Shown here: positions 17,402 to 26,301 of the stretch, one piece after another
Layout: every line of letters starts with the position of its first letter
Numbering within the stretch: the stretch's first letter is position 1
DNA from: Streptomyces soli
GTDB taxonomy: Bacteria > Actinomycetota > Actinomycetes > Streptomycetales > Streptomycetaceae
Direction of reading: 5' to 3'
Length of the DNA stretch: 64,000 nt
Assembly (NCBI RefSeq): GCF_003999195.1
Contig: NZ_RJVR01000338.1
Span: 1 to 64,000 of the forward strand
Translations under genes and position numbers: made by a program
The notes under the pieces: model-generated
The model's input: only the letters and a program-made list of their open reading frames with translations
Told to the model about the DNA's origin: nothing
Databases searched by the model: none

Positions 17402-18565
17402 CGGGGCGGCCGGCGCTGCGGGACGCAGGACGCCCGCACCGAGGGCCAGGCCCGCCGCCAGGGCGGTGACCAGGCCGAAGGATACCGTGAGGGACGTCGC
17501 CTGGGCGATGGAACCGATCGCCGCCGGAGCGACCAGGCCCGAGGTGTACGTGACGGTGGCGACGCCCGCGATGGCCTGACTCGGGACCGGGCCACTGTGC
17601 CCGGCCGCGGCGAAGCAGAGCGGGACCACGACGGCCACGCCGACGCCGATCAGGGCGAACCCGGCGATCGCGGCGAGCTGGGAAGCCGCCGTGACCACGA
17701 GGAGACCGCCCGCCGTGGCGAGCAGGCCGCCCGCCCGTACGGTGCGGACCGGGCCGAAGCGGCGGACCACCATGTCGCCGATGAGCCGGGCGGCGGCCAT
17801 GGTGCAGGCGAAGGCGGTGTAGGAGGCGGCGGCGACGCCGTGCGAGGCGTTGGTGATGTCCCGCAGGTAGACCGCGCTCCAGTCCATGCTGGCGCCCTCC
17901 GCGAAGACCGCGCAGAAGCCGATGGCGCCGATGACCAGCGCGGACCTCGGCGGAAGCGCGAAGCGCGCCGGGGCCGCCTCCTCCGGGGCCGGCCGGATGT
18001 CGAGCACACCGCCGCAGACGTAGACGCCCAGCGCGACCAGCACCGCGGCCATCACCGACAGGTGGACCCGCGCGTCCAGGTTGGCGTGGGCGGCGACCAC
18101 GCCGAACAGCGAGCCGAGCAGCGCCCCCGCGCTCCACATGCCGTGCAGCCCCGACATGACGGACCGGCCGAGCCGCTGCTCGACCTCGACGCCCTCGGCG
18201 TTCATCACCACGTCGGCCATGCCTGCGCTCGCGCCGTACAGGAACATCGCCAGGCCCAGCCACACCGCCCCGGGGGCCAGCGCGGGCAGCGCCAGCGACG
18301 CGCACCACAGGGCGAGCAGCGCGCGCAGCGCCGTACGCATGCCGAGCCGGTGGACGATCCGCGCGGCGAGCGGCATCGCCAGCGACGCGCCGAGCGCCGC
18401 GAACATCAGAGCGAGCCCGAGGCGGCCGGTGGTCAGCCCCAAGTGCTCCTGGATCCATGGGATACGGGTGGCGAAGCTGCCGGTCACAGCGCCGTGCACG
18501 GCGAACACCGTCGCGACCGCGCGATGCGCCCGCCGCACCCGGGGGTCGGCCTTCAATGTCGTCAT
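17360..18565 (-). CDS. MFS transporter
   Basis: A 401-residue major facilitator permease with about 12 hydrophobic segments. The cytoplasmic loop 2-3 region reads ARIVHRLGMRTALRAL, and loop 8-9 VVRRFGPVRTVRAGG. Helix 1 includes GAVTGSFATRIPWIQEHLG, a motif seen in the YbjJ/fucose-permease-like branch. Substrate unknown. It is divergent from a ROK-family regulator, with only 93 bp between starts and a perfect palindrome in that space, so sugar-linked regulation is likely. The C-terminal tail runs into the P-type ATPase remnant on the other strand. Confidence 0.88.
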   Translation of the reverse strand: MTTLKADPRVRRAHRAVATVFAVHGAVTGSFATRIPWIQEHLGLTTGRLGLALMFAALGASLAMPLAARIVHRLGMRTALRALLALWCASLALPALAPGAVWLGLAMFLYGASAGMADVVMNAEGVEVEQRLGRSVMSGLHGMWSAGALLGSLFGVVAAHANLDARVHLSVMAAVLVALGVYVCGGVLDIRPAPEEAAPARFALPPRSALVIGAIGFCAVFAEGASMDWSAVYLRDITNASHGVAAASYTAFACTMAAARLIGDMVVRRFGPVRTVRAGGLLATAGGLLVVTAASQLAAIAGFALIGVGVAVVVPLCFAAAGHSGPVPSQAIAGVATVTYTSGLVAPAAIGSIAQATSLTVSFGLVTALAAGLALGAGVLRPAAPAAPSDAPAPGRLAEQP

Positions 18566-18613
18566 CCTGCGGGTCCCCTCCCCGGTAACGCGTAACCTGA
18601 TGCGCCCTATAAA

Positions 18614-18636
18614 CTATCAGGCAGGTTGCCTGATAG
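18614..18636. promoter_or_regulatory. Perfect 10-bp-arm palindrome, operator for ROK regulator/MFS genes
   Basis: Arms CTATCAGGCA (18614-18623) and TGCCTGATAG (18627-18636) are exact inverted repeats with a 3-nt spacer. The site lies between the divergent MFS and ROK starts, upstream of the GGGAGG ribosome-binding site at 18645-18650. It very probably binds the ROK regulator and represses one or both genes. Confidence 0.8.
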
Positions 18637-18658
18637 AAACCTCTGGGAGGATCCCGCC

Positions 18659-19861
18659 ATGACCGCCCCGCGGGCCTACTCCGGCCGTACCGCCTCACCG
18701 CGCACGGCACGTGCGATCAATGACCGGCTGGCGCTGGAATTCCTGCAGCGCGAGGGCCCGTTGACCGCGACACAGCTCAAAGGCCTCACCGGGCTGTCGC
18801 GCCCCAGCGTCGCCGACCTCGTCGAACGCCTCCAGGACGCCGGGCTGATCGCCGTCGTCGGCGAGTCCGGCGCCGACCGGCGCGGCCCCAACGCCCGCCT
18901 GTACGGCATCGTCGCCGACCTCGCCCACCTGGCGGCCGTCGACGTACGCACCCACAGCGTCGCCATAGAGGTCGCCGACCTGCTCGGCCGGACCGTCGGC
19001 AGCGCCGTGCTCCCGGTCGACCCGCAGGGCGACCCGGGACGCACCGTGAAACGGTCGGTCGCCCTGCTGGAGCGTACCGCGCACGACGCGCACGTCCCCT
19101 CCCTGCACACCATCGCCGTCGGCGCCCCCGGCCTCGTCGACCCCGCCACGGGTGAGCTCCGCGTGACCGGCCAACTGCCCGCCTGGCACTCCGCGCTCGT
19201 CGCCGAACTCCGGCGGCGGATAGGCGTACCGGTGATCCTGGAGAACGAGGTCAACCTCGCCGCCGTCGCCGAGCAGCGGCTCGGGGCGGTGCGGGACAAG
19301 GACACCTTCGTACTGCTCTGGCTCGGCCACGGCGTCGGCGCCGCCATGATGCTCGACGGCGTACTGCGGCGCGGCTCGTCGGGCGGCGCGGGCGAGATCG
19401 GCTTCCTGCCCGTCCCCGGCACCTTCCAGCTGCCCAACGCCACCGGCTGTGAGGGCGGTTTCCATACCCTGGCGGGCAGCGCCGCGGTGTGCGGGCTGGC
19501 CCGGGCCCACGGCATGACGGTCACGGGGGACGACGCGGCCGCCGCGGAGGCCGTCGTCGCGCGGGCACCGGCCGAGGGCAAGCACGGCGAGGTCTTCCTC
19601 GACGCGCTCGCCGCCCGCATCGCCATCGGCGCGGCGGCGGTCTGCGCGGTGCTCGACCCCGGCTGTGTCGTCCTGGCCGGCGAGGTCGGCCGGGCCGGCG
19701 GCGCCGCCCTCGCCATCCGCGTCGCGGACCGGCTGGCCGGCATGTCGCCGCTGCGCACCGAGGTCCGCCCGGGCGAGATCACTGGCAGCGCTGTGCTGCG
19801 CGGCGCGGTCCTGACCGCGATGGACGCCGCCCAGGACGCGCTGTTCGAGCCGGGGGCATAG
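18659..19861 (+). CDS. ROK family transcriptional regulator
   Basis: A 400-residue NagC/XylR-type protein. The N-terminal winged helix spans about residues 15-75 (LEFLQREGPLTATQLKGLTG, then SRPSVADLVERLQDAGLI). The ROK fold follows: VGAPGLVDPATGELRV, VILENEVNLAAVAEQRLG and GHGVGAAMMLDGVLRRGSSG. The glucokinase-type zinc motif (CxCGxxGC) is reduced to one cysteine (ATGCEGGFHT), consistent with a regulator rather than a kinase. ATG 18659 has an excellent GGGAGG site. It is divergent from the MFS gene it presumably controls, through the palindrome at 18614-18636. Confidence 0.9.
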   Translation: MTAPRAYSGRTASPRTARAINDRLALEFLQREGPLTATQLKGLTGLSRPSVADLVERLQDAGLIAVVGESGADRRGPNARLYGIVADLAHLAAVDVRTHSVAIEVADLLGRTVGSAVLPVDPQGDPGRTVKRSVALLERTAHDAHVPSLHTIAVGAPGLVDPATGELRVTGQLPAWHSALVAELRRRIGVPVILENEVNLAAVAEQRLGAVRDKDTFVLLWLGHGVGAAMMLDGVLRRGSSGGAGEIGFLPVPGTFQLPNATGCEGGFHTLAGSAAVCGLARAHGMTVTGDDAAAAEAVVARAPAEGKHGEVFLDALAARIAIGAAAVCAVLDPGCVVLAGEVGRAGGAALAIRVADRLAGMSPLRTEVRPGEITGSAVLRGAVLTAMDAAQDALFEPGA

Positions 19862-19946
19862 GCTGCATGTGAGTCAGCCCACAGGTATCCCGATGCATAC
19901 GCATCGACCTGGCGTGGCAGACTGTTGTCCGTACCAGTGACGTTCA

Positions 19947-20073
19947 GCGCACTCCGGGGTCGGTGAAACTCCGAACCGGCGGTTACAGTCCGCGACCCGT
20001 CCGCATCCAGCGGGCGGTTGACCAGGTGAAATTCCTGGACCGACGGTTAAAGTCCGGATGGGAGGCAGTGCGC
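19947..20073 (+). ncRNA. FMN riboswitch (RFN element)
   Basis: The leader of the riboflavin operon carries the RFN consensus: GGTGAAACTCCGAACCGGCG, then GTTACAGTCCGCGACCC, GGTGAAATTCCTGGACCGAC, and AAAGTCCGGATGGGAGGC. The closing stem P1 is GCGCACT (19947-19953) with AGTGCGC (20067-20073). Binding of FMN to this element represses rib genes. Downstream, GC-rich complementary segments around 20091-20118 could form the terminator or anti-terminator of the expression platform. Translation of ribD starts about 155 nt after P1. Confidence 0.95.
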
Positions 20074-20228
20074 GGCGGTCCAAGCACCGGTACGCCGCCG
20101 TCGGCGGCCGCCGTACGCACCCCGCGTATGGAGCCGTCCGCCCGACCTCGGCGTTCCCCGGTGCCCGGCGTCCGCTCATGTCTCTTTCAACGCCCCGGAG
20201 TCCGTGCCCGAAGAGGCAGGAGGACCCG

Positions 20229-21317
20229 GTGGCCACCGCCATGGAAGCCGACGCGATGCGCCGGGCGATCACGCTCGCCGCCCGTGGACTCGGCTCCACC
20301 AGCCCCAACCCGGTCGTCGGTTGCGTCATCCTCGACGCCGCCGGACACACCGTCGGCGAGGGCTGGCACCAGCAGGCCGGCGGCCCGCACGCCGAGATCC
20401 ACGCCCTGTGCGCGGCAGGCGAAAGGGCCCGGGGCGGCACCGCCCTCGTCACCCTCGAGCCCTGCAACCACACCGGCCGGACCGGCCCCTGCTCCCGGGC
20501 GCTCGTCGAGGCCGGGATCGCCCGGGTCGTCTACGCCGTCGCCGATCCCAACCCCACGGCCACCGGCGGAGCGGTCACCTTGTCCGCCGCCGGAGTCGAG
20601 GTCGAGGGCGGCCTGCTCACCGACGAGGCCGCCCGTGGCAACGAGGCCTGGCTGACCTCCGTACGGCTCCGCCGTCCCTTCGTGCTCTGGAAGTACGCGA
20701 GCACCCTGGACGGCCGCATCGCCGCCGCCGACGGCACCAGCCGCTGGATCAGCTCCCCGCAATCCCGCGCCGACGTCCACCGGCTGCGCGCCGAGGCCGA
20801 CGCGGTCGTGGTCGGCTCCGGCACCCTGCGGGCCGACGACCCGCAGCTCGCCGTCCGGGGAGTCGACGCCGACGTCACCCAGTCGCTGCGCGTCGTCGTC
20901 GACACCAACGCCACCGTCAAACCCGGCGCCCGCGTGCTGGACGACGCCGCCCCCACCCTGATCGCCGTCGCCGAGGACGCCGACACCGCGCACCTGCCCG
21001 AGGACGTCGTCGTACGGCTGCTGCGCAGCGAAGGTGGCCTGAGCGTCCACGCGCTGCTGGCCGCGCTGTACGAGCGTGACGTGCGCTCGGTCCTGCTGGA
21101 AGGCGGCCCCACGCTGGCCGGTGCCTTCGTCCGGGCCGGCGCGGTCGACAAGGTCGTCGGCTATCTCGCACCCGCTCTGCTGGGCGCCGGCCCGGCCGCG
21201 TTGCGGGACGCCGGAATCAGCACCATCGCGCAGGCGTTGCGCCTCGACGTCGCCGAAGTCGAACGAATCGGCCCCGACGTCCGTATCACCGCTTACACCC
21301 GCCGTGAGGAGACCTGA
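20229..21317 (+). CDS. ribD: Bifunctional riboflavin deaminase/reductase RibD
   Basis: This catalyses the deamination of the diaminopyrimidinone 5'-phosphate and the reduction of its ribosyl side chain, the second and third steps of riboflavin synthesis. The N-terminal CDA-type deaminase domain has the zinc site His54-Ala-Glu56 (PHAEIHAL) with Cys79 and Cys88 (EPCNHTGRTGPC). The C-terminal reductase domain begins near residue 150 (KYASTLDGRIAA) and includes LLEGGPTLAGAFV. GTG 20229 is chosen because AGGAGG precedes it by about 6 bp. It is the first gene after the FMN riboswitch, and its stop abuts the ribE start. Confidence 0.95.
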   Translation: MATAMEADAMRRAITLAARGLGSTSPNPVVGCVILDAAGHTVGEGWHQQAGGPHAEIHALCAAGERARGGTALVTLEPCNHTGRTGPCSRALVEAGIARVVYAVADPNPTATGGAVTLSAAGVEVEGGLLTDEAARGNEAWLTSVRLRRPFVLWKYASTLDGRIAAADGTSRWISSPQSRADVHRLRAEADAVVVGSGTLRADDPQLAVRGVDADVTQSLRVVVDTNATVKPGARVLDDAAPTLIAVAEDADTAHLPEDVVVRLLRSEGGLSVHALLAALYERDVRSVLLEGGPTLAGAFVRAGAVDKVVGYLAPALLGAGPAALRDAGISTIAQALRLDVAEVERIGPDVRITAYTRREET

Positions 21318-21947
21318 GTGTTCACCGGAATCGTCGAAGAGCTGGGCGACGTGGTCGCCATCGAGGAGCTGGGCGACGCGTCGCGCTTCCGTCTGCGCGG
21401 CCCGGTCGTCACGGACGGGGCCAAGCACGGTGACTCGATCGCCGTCAATGGCGTATGCCTGACCGTCGTCGACTTCGGCAACGGCGAGTTCACCGCCGAC
21501 GTCATGGCCGAGACCCTCAACCGCTCCAGCCTCGGCGCCCTCGCCGTCGGCTCGAAGGTCAACCTGGAGCGGCCCATGGCACTCGGCGGCCGCCTCGGCG
21601 GACACCTCGTCCAGGGGCACGTCGACGGCACCGGCACCATCGTCGAGCGCAAGCCGTCCGAGCACTGGGAGATCGTGAAGATCAGCCTCCCGGCGGACCT
21701 CACCCGGTACGTGGTCGAGAAGGGCTCCATCACCGTCGACGGCATCAGCCTCACCGTCGTCGACGCCGGACTCGACTACTTCACCGTCAGCCTCATCCCG
21801 ACCACCCTCGCCCTCACCACCCTCGGCGCCAAGCAGCCCGGCGACCCGGTGAACCTCGAGGTGGACGTCATCGCCAAGTACGTCGAGCGGATGCTCGGCG
21901 ACGCCGACCGCACGAAGCCGGACACCCGGACGGAGGCAGCCAAGTGA
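21318..21947 (+). CDS. ribE: Riboflavin synthase, alpha subunit
   Basis: This dismutates two 6,7-dimethyl-8-ribityllumazines into riboflavin and the pyrimidine precursor. The 209-residue protein has the usual two tandem lumazine-binding barrels: [22 protein letters not shown] and [13 protein letters not shown] in the first; [20 protein letters not shown] in the second. The GTG start directly follows the ribD stop codon. Downstream, ribM begins inside its stop codon, so translation is coupled. Confidence 0.95.
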   Translation: MFTGIVEELGDVVAIEELGDASRFRLRGPVVTDGAKHGDSIAVNGVCLTVVDFGNGEFTADVMAETLNRSSLGALAVGSKVNLERPMALGGRLGGHLVQGHVDGTGTIVERKPSEHWEIVKISLPADLTRYVVEKGSITVDGISLTVVDAGLDYFTVSLIPTTLALTTLGAKQPGDPVNLEVDVIAKYVERMLGDADRTKPDTRTEAAK

Positions 21948-22600
21948 GCGCCCTCGACTGGCTCAACGGCGAGGCCTTCACGGCCTTCGGCCAGCACGTC
22001 ATCTGGTCCGACATGGCGGGCAACCTGCTCGGCCTCGGCGGGCTGGCGCTGGGCTGGCGGCGGTCGGTGTGGGCCTGGCCCGTGCAGCTGTTCTCCGGTG
22101 TGGTGCTGGTCGCGGCGTACTGGTCGGCGCAGCTCAGCGGCGGCGTCGGCAAGCAGCTGCTGGTGATCGGCGTCGCGGTGTGGGGCTGGTTCCAGTGGCG
22201 GCGCGGCCGCCGGGACTCCGGTTCCGGGCGGATCGAGATACGCTTCGCCACCTGGCGCGAGCGCGGCTGGCTGGTGGGCGGCACAGCCGTCGGCACGCTG
22301 GCCGTGGTCGGCCTGTTCACGCTCTATCCGTCGCTGTCCTGGAACCCGTGGCCCGACGCGTACATCTTCGTCGGCACGGTCGCAGCGATGGTCGCCATGG
22401 CCCGGGGCTGGGTCGAGTTCTGGTTCGCGTGGCTCGCCGTCGACCTGGTCGGCGTCCCGCTCGCGTTCACCAGCGGACTGCCCTTCTCCGGGCTCGTCTA
22501 CGTCATCTACTTCGTCCTGGTGATCGCCGGCATGTACGCCTGGTGGCAGCAGACCCGCGTCCCCCAGCGGGGGCCCGCACTGGAAGGAGCGACGGCATGA
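21944..22600 (+). CDS. ribM: PnuC-family vitamin transporter, probable riboflavin transporter RibM
   Basis: A 218-residue membrane protein of the PnuC family with six to seven hydrophobic segments (for example [35 protein letters not shown], and [20 protein letters not shown]). PnuC proteins carry nicotinamide riboside or related vitamins by facilitated diffusion. In Streptomyces a PnuC-like gene at this exact place in the rib operon, ribM, was shown to import riboflavin (recalled for S. davaonensis). Sitting under the same FMN riboswitch strongly supports that role here. GTG 21944 overlaps the ribE stop (GTGA). Confidence 0.88.
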   Translation: MSALDWLNGEAFTAFGQHVIWSDMAGNLLGLGGLALGWRRSVWAWPVQLFSGVVLVAAYWSAQLSGGVGKQLLVIGVAVWGWFQWRRGRRDSGSGRIEIRFATWRERGWLVGGTAVGTLAVVGLFTLYPSLSWNPWPDAYIFVGTVAAMVAMARGWVEFWFAWLAVDLVGVPLAFTSGLPFSGLVYVIYFVLVIAGMYAWWQQTRVPQRGPALEGATA

Positions 22601-23892
22601 CCGCAGTGCAGAGCTGGTACGAGGACGAGGACGCGCCGGTCGTCCTCGACCCGGTCGAGCGCGCCATCGCCGACATCGCCGCCGGACGCCCCGTCGTCGT
22701 CGTGGACGACGAGAGCCGCGAGAACGAGGGCGACCTCATCGTTGCGGCCGAGCTGGCGACCCCCGAGATCGTCGCCTTCATGATGACCGAGTGCCGAGGC
22801 CTGATCTGCGTACCGCTGGAAGAGGGCGACATCCAGCGCCTCGACCTGCCGCAGATGGTCGACACGAACACCGAGGCCATGGGCACCGCCTTCACCGTCT
22901 CGGTCGACGCGAGCGCCGCCCACGGTGTCACCACCGGCATCTCCGCCGCAGACCGGGCCGCCACCATCCGGCTGCTCGCCTCCGGCGAGTCGCAGGCCGG
23001 CGACCTCGTCCGCCCCGGCCACGTCTTCCCGCTGCGCGCCCGCCCCGGCGGCGTCCTGGTCCGAGCCGGCCACACCGAGGCCGGGGCCGACCTGGCCCGG
23101 CTCGCGGGGCTGCGCCCGGCCGCCGCCATCGTGGAGATCGCCAACGAGGACGGCACCATGGCCCGCCTCCCCGAGCTGATGGTCTTCGCCCGCAAGCACG
23201 GGCTCGCCATCATCTCCATCGAGGACCTGGTCGCCTACCGCCGCTCCGCCGAGCCGACCGTCCGCCGCGAGGCCGAGACCCGGCTGCCCACCGCCTACGG
23301 CGAATTCCGCGCGTACGGCTACCGCAGCATCGTCGACGGCATCGAGCACATCGCGCTGGTCGCGGGCGAGCAGGGCGACATCGGCGACGGCGAGGACCTG
23401 CTCGTACGCGTCCACTCCGAGTGCCTGACCGGCGACATCTTCCACTCCCTGCGCTGCGACTGCGGACCGCAGTTGCAGGCGTCACTCGAAAGGGTGGCTT
23501 CCGAGGGCCGGGGCATCGTCATATACCTGCGCGGCCACGAGGGGCGCGGCATCGGGCTGCTGTCCAAGCTGCGCGCGTACGAACTCCAGGAGCGCGGCCG
23601 CGACACCCTCGACGCCAACCTCGAACTCGGCCTGCCCGCCGACGCCCGCGACTACGCCGCCGGCGCACAGATCCTCACCGACCTGGGCGTGCGGTCCGTG
23701 CGCCTGATGACCAACAACCCCGACAAGGTCGCCGCCCTCACCCGGCACGGCCTGAAGGTCACCAGCCGCGAGGCGATGCCGGTCCAGGCCGGCGAGCACA
23801 ACCTGCGCTACCTGCGCACCAAGCGGGACCGCATGGGCCACGACCTGCCCTGGCTCGACGCCGGCCCCACCGGCGCCTGTGGCAATCAGTAA
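22597..23892 (+). CDS. ribAB: Bifunctional DHBP synthase/GTP cyclohydrolase II
   Basis: This makes both starting units of riboflavin. The N-terminal 3,4-dihydroxy-2-butanone 4-phosphate synthase domain (about residues 15-215) has [29 protein letters not shown] and the [13 protein letters not shown] helix. The C-terminal GTP cyclohydrolase II domain (about 220-420) has [18 protein letters not shown] with the three zinc cysteines and [15 protein letters not shown]. At 431 residues it is the normal fused length. ATG 22597 overlaps the ribM stop. The region between this gene and ribH is an odd purine-rich repeat. Confidence 0.96.
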   Translation: MTAVQSWYEDEDAPVVLDPVERAIADIAAGRPVVVVDDESRENEGDLIVAAELATPEIVAFMMTECRGLICVPLEEGDIQRLDLPQMVDTNTEAMGTAFTVSVDASAAHGVTTGISAADRAATIRLLASGESQAGDLVRPGHVFPLRARPGGVLVRAGHTEAGADLARLAGLRPAAAIVEIANEDGTMARLPELMVFARKHGLAIISIEDLVAYRRSAEPTVRREAETRLPTAYGEFRAYGYRSIVDGIEHIALVAGEQGDIGDGEDLLVRVHSECLTGDIFHSLRCDCGPQLQASLERVASEGRGIVIYLRGHEGRGIGLLSKLRAYELQERGRDTLDANLELGLPADARDYAAGAQILTDLGVRSVRLMTNNPDKVAALTRHGLKVTSREAMPVQAGEHNLRYLRTKRDRMGHDLPWLDAGPTGACGNQ

Positions 23893-23973
23893 TCACCGAA
23901 GAACCGAAGACCCGAAGAACCGAAGAACCAGAACGACCCGGAACGACCCGGAACAATCAAGGAGAGAACGCAC
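23893..23973 (+). repeat. Purine-rich direct repeats in the ribAB-ribH spacer
   Basis: The 81-bp spacer contains the unit CCGAAGAA or its variants (AACCGAAGA...) three times from about 23898 to 23930, then ACGACCCGGA twice in tandem, then the ribH ribosome-binding site AAGGAGAG. The strand is nearly free of secondary structure, unlike the rest of the operon. Confidence 0.6.
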
Positions 23974-24459
23974 GTGAGCGGTAAGGGCGCCCCCGAGCTG
24001 ACCGTGAAGAACTGCGGCGACCTGCGCGTGGCCGTGATCGCGGCACAGTGGCACGACCAGGTGATGGACGGACTGGTCGACGGCGCACTGCGCGCCCTGC
24101 ACGAGCTGGGCATCGAAGAGCCGACCCTGCTGCGCGTGCCCGGCAGCTTCGAGCTGCCGGTGGCCGCCAAGGTGCTGGCCAGCCGCGGCTACGACGCCAT
24201 CGTCGCCCTCGGCGTGGTCATCCGCGGCGGCACGCCGCACTTCGAGTACGTCTGCCAGGGCGTCACCGAGGGCCTCACCAAGGTCTCCGTCGACACCGGC
24301 GTGCCGATCGGCTTCGGCGTCCTCACCTGCGACAGCGAGGAGCAGGCCCTGGACCGGGCCGGACTGCCCGGCTCCAACGAGGACAAGGGGCACGAGGCCG
24401 TGACCGCCGCGGTGGCCACCGCGACCGTCCTGCGTTCAGTATCCGAGCCGTGGCGCTGA
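23974..24459 (+). CDS. ribH: 6,7-dimethyl-8-ribityllumazine synthase
   Basis: This condenses 5-amino-6-ribitylaminouracil with 3,4-dihydroxy-2-butanone 4-phosphate. The 161-residue protein shows the lumazine synthase landmarks: [16 protein letters not shown] (pyrimidine-binding Phe/Glu), [20 protein letters not shown] (catalytic His and substrate loop) and [20 protein letters not shown]. The protein assembles into hollow pentamer-based shells in related bacteria. It has a good AAGGAGAG ribosome-binding site after a repeat-containing spacer. HisE follows 25 bp later. Confidence 0.96.
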   Translation: MSGKGAPELTVKNCGDLRVAVIAAQWHDQVMDGLVDGALRALHELGIEEPTLLRVPGSFELPVAAKVLASRGYDAIVALGVVIRGGTPHFEYVCQGVTEGLTKVSVDTGVPIGFGVLTCDSEEQALDRAGLPGSNEDKGHEAVTAAVATATVLRSVSEPWR

Positions 24460-24484
24460 GCCGGGGGGACTTCCGCGTAGGCTG

Positions 24485-24766
24485 ATGACCACCATGGCCA
24501 AGAAGACATTCGAGGAGCTCTTCACCGAGCTCCAGCACAAGGCCGCCACCGGCGACCCCAGTACCTCCCGCACCGCCGAACTGGTCGGCAAGGGCGTTCA
24601 TACGATCGGCAAGAAGGTGGTCGAGGAGGCCGCCGAGGTGTGGATGGCCGCCGAGTACGAAGGCGCCGACCGCACCGCCGAGGAGATCTCCCAGCTGCTG
24701 TATCACCTGCAGGTGATGATGGTCGCCCGGGGCATCTCGCTCGACGACGTATACGCTCACCTGTGA
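24485..24766 (+). CDS. hisE: Phosphoribosyl-ATP pyrophosphatase
   Basis: HisE hydrolyses phosphoribosyl-ATP to phosphoribosyl-AMP, the second step of histidine synthesis. The 93-residue all-helical MazG-like fold is visible: [30 protein letters not shown] (metal-binding acidic helix) and [22 protein letters not shown] 24494 is an alternative start three codons in. It pairs with hisG 47 bp downstream, and both follow the rib genes in one direction. Confidence 0.95.
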   Translation: MTTMAKKTFEELFTELQHKAATGDPSTSRTAELVGKGVHTIGKKVVEEAAEVWMAAEYEGADRTAEEISQLLYHLQVMMVARGISLDDVYAHL

Positions 24767-24813
24767 CCAGAGCCGCACCAGCCGAAGCACCAGCCGAAAA
24801 GGAACCCGCTCCC

Positions 24814-25662
24814 ATGCTGCGCATCGCCGTTCCCAACAAGGGCCAACTCTCGGGACCCGCGGCGGACATGCTCCATGAGGCCGGCTACCGGCAGCGCAAG
24901 GACAGCAAGGAACTGGTCCTCGTCGACCCCGAGAACGAGGTGGAGTTCTTCTACCTCCGCCCCCGGGACATCGCGATCTACGTCGGCTCCGGACGCCTCG
25001 ACATCGGCATCACCGGCCGCGACCTGCTCCTCGACTCGGCCGCCAACGCCGAGGAGATCCTCCAGCTCGGTTTCGCCCGCTCCACCTTCCGGTACGCGAC
25101 CGTGCCGGGCACGGTCACGGACGTCAAGGAGTTCGGCGGCCTGACCATCGCCACCTCCTACCCGGAGGTCGTCAAGCGGCACCTTCTCGAGAACGACGTC
25201 GACGCCTCCGTCGTCCGCCTCGACGGCGCGGTGGAGACCGCGATCCAGCTCGGCGTCGCCCAGGTCATCGCGGACGTCGTCGAGACCGGCACCTCGCTGC
25301 GCAACGCCGGCCTCGAAGTCATCGGTGAGCCGATCATGCAGTCCGAGGCACTCGTCATCCGCCGCTCCGGCGCGGACGCGAACGAACCCAAGGTGCAGCA
25401 GTTCCTGCGCCGACTGCACGGTGTCCTGGTGGCGCGCCGGTACGTGATGATGGACTACGACATCCGCGCCGAGCACGTCGACAAGGCCGTCGCTCTCACC
25501 CCCGGCCTGGAGTCCCCGACCGTCTCCCCGCTGCACCGCGAGGGCTGGGTCGCCGTGCGCGCCATGGTCCCCAGCCGCGAGGCCCAGCGGATCATGGACG
25601 AGCTCTTCGACCTCGGCGCCCGGGGCATCCTCACCACCGGCATCCACGCATGCCGGCTGTGA
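24814..25662 (+). CDS. hisG: ATP phosphoribosyltransferase, long form
   Basis: This commits ATP and PRPP to histidine synthesis and is feedback-inhibited by histidine. The 282-residue length and a C-terminal regulatory domain (LTPGLESPTVSPL, AVRAMVPSREAQRIMDEL, DLGARGILTTGIHACRL) mark the long, self-sufficient form that does not need HisZ. The catalytic part has LRIAVPNKGQLSGPA at the start, RPRDIAIYVGSGRLDIGITG and the PRPP-loop region VADVVETGTSLRNAGL-like sequence. ATG 24814 is preceded by AAAAGGA. The following gene overlaps it by 13 bp. Confidence 0.96.
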   Translation: MLRIAVPNKGQLSGPAADMLHEAGYRQRKDSKELVLVDPENEVEFFYLRPRDIAIYVGSGRLDIGITGRDLLLDSAANAEEILQLGFARSTFRYATVPGTVTDVKEFGGLTIATSYPEVVKRHLLENDVDASVVRLDGAVETAIQLGVAQVIADVVETGTSLRNAGLEVIGEPIMQSEALVIRRSGADANEPKVQQFLRRLHGVLVARRYVMMDYDIRAEHVDKAVALTPGLESPTVSPLHREGWVAVRAMVPSREAQRIMDELFDLGARGILTTGIHACRL

Positions 25663-26141
25663 CCGACCCCGCCGCCCCAGCGACGCCCGCGCTGCCCGTC
25701 ACCTTCCGGCCCACCCGCACCCGTGCGGTGCTGCTGGTGGCGGGCACCGTGGCGCTCGGCATGTTCACGCTGGTCGCCGGCCTGCTGCCGGCCGACGGCG
25801 CCCGGCCCTGGGGGCTCGGCGACCGGCTGGCCTTCGCCTGCACCGGTGTGCTCATCGCCGCCGTACTGACCTGGCTGAGCCGCCCCAAGGTCGTCGCCGA
25901 CCCGGCCGGCGTCACCGTGGTCAACCTGGTCACCCGGCGCCGCCTGGCCTGGGCCGAGATCGTACGGGTGAATCTGCGCCCCGGCGACGCCTGGGTCCAG
26001 CTCGACCTCGCCGACGGCACCAGCCTCGCCGCCATGGGCATCCAGCCGGGCATCGGCCGCGAGCAGGCGCTGCGCGACGCCCGCGCCCTGCGCGCACTGG
26101 CCGAGCAGCATGGCACGGCGGCCGGCGAACCGAGCCCGTAA
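25650..26141 (+). CDS. PH domain-containing membrane protein
   Basis: A 163-residue protein with two hydrophobic segments (about residues 25-45 and 60-75) and then a bacterial PH-type domain (PKVVADPAGVTVVNLVTRRR, LAWAEIVRVNLRPGDAWVQL, DLADGTSLAAMGIQPG). The arrangement is the usual one for this actinobacterial family located after hisG; role unknown. The ATG overlaps the hisG 3' end, so it is translationally coupled and ends the rib-his run of genes. Confidence 0.8.
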   Translation: MPAVTDPAAPATPALPVTFRPTRTRAVLLVAGTVALGMFTLVAGLLPADGARPWGLGDRLAFACTGVLIAAVLTWLSRPKVVADPAGVTVVNLVTRRRLAWAEIVRVNLRPGDAWVQLDLADGTSLAAMGIQPGIGREQALRDARALRALAEQHGTAAGEPSP

Positions 26142-26235
26142 CACAGCAGCTCTGCCGCGCGGGCCCGGTTCTTGATTACCCTGGAACCTCCGCGACAGCG
26201 GCCCGTAACGACCCAAGGAGTGACAACCAAGTTCG

Positions 26236-26301
26236 ATGGACGGACCGTCCGGTAGTACCTGCGCCGCCGCATTCTTCCGACATCCCGGAGCGGTGGCATG
26301 A
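26236..26301 (+). CDS. Possible 21-codon upstream ORF overlapping the CNNM gene start
   Basis: An ATG at 26236 opens 21 codons (MDGPSGSTCAAAFFRHPGAV...) whose TGA stop overlaps the ATG of the next gene at 26298. An AAGGAG sits at 26215-26220, 15 nt from the ATG, which is longer than ideal. It could be a leader peptide for the ion-transport-type gene downstream, or coincidence; no relatives can be checked here. Confidence 0.3.
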   Translation: MDGPSGSTCAAAFFRHPGAVA

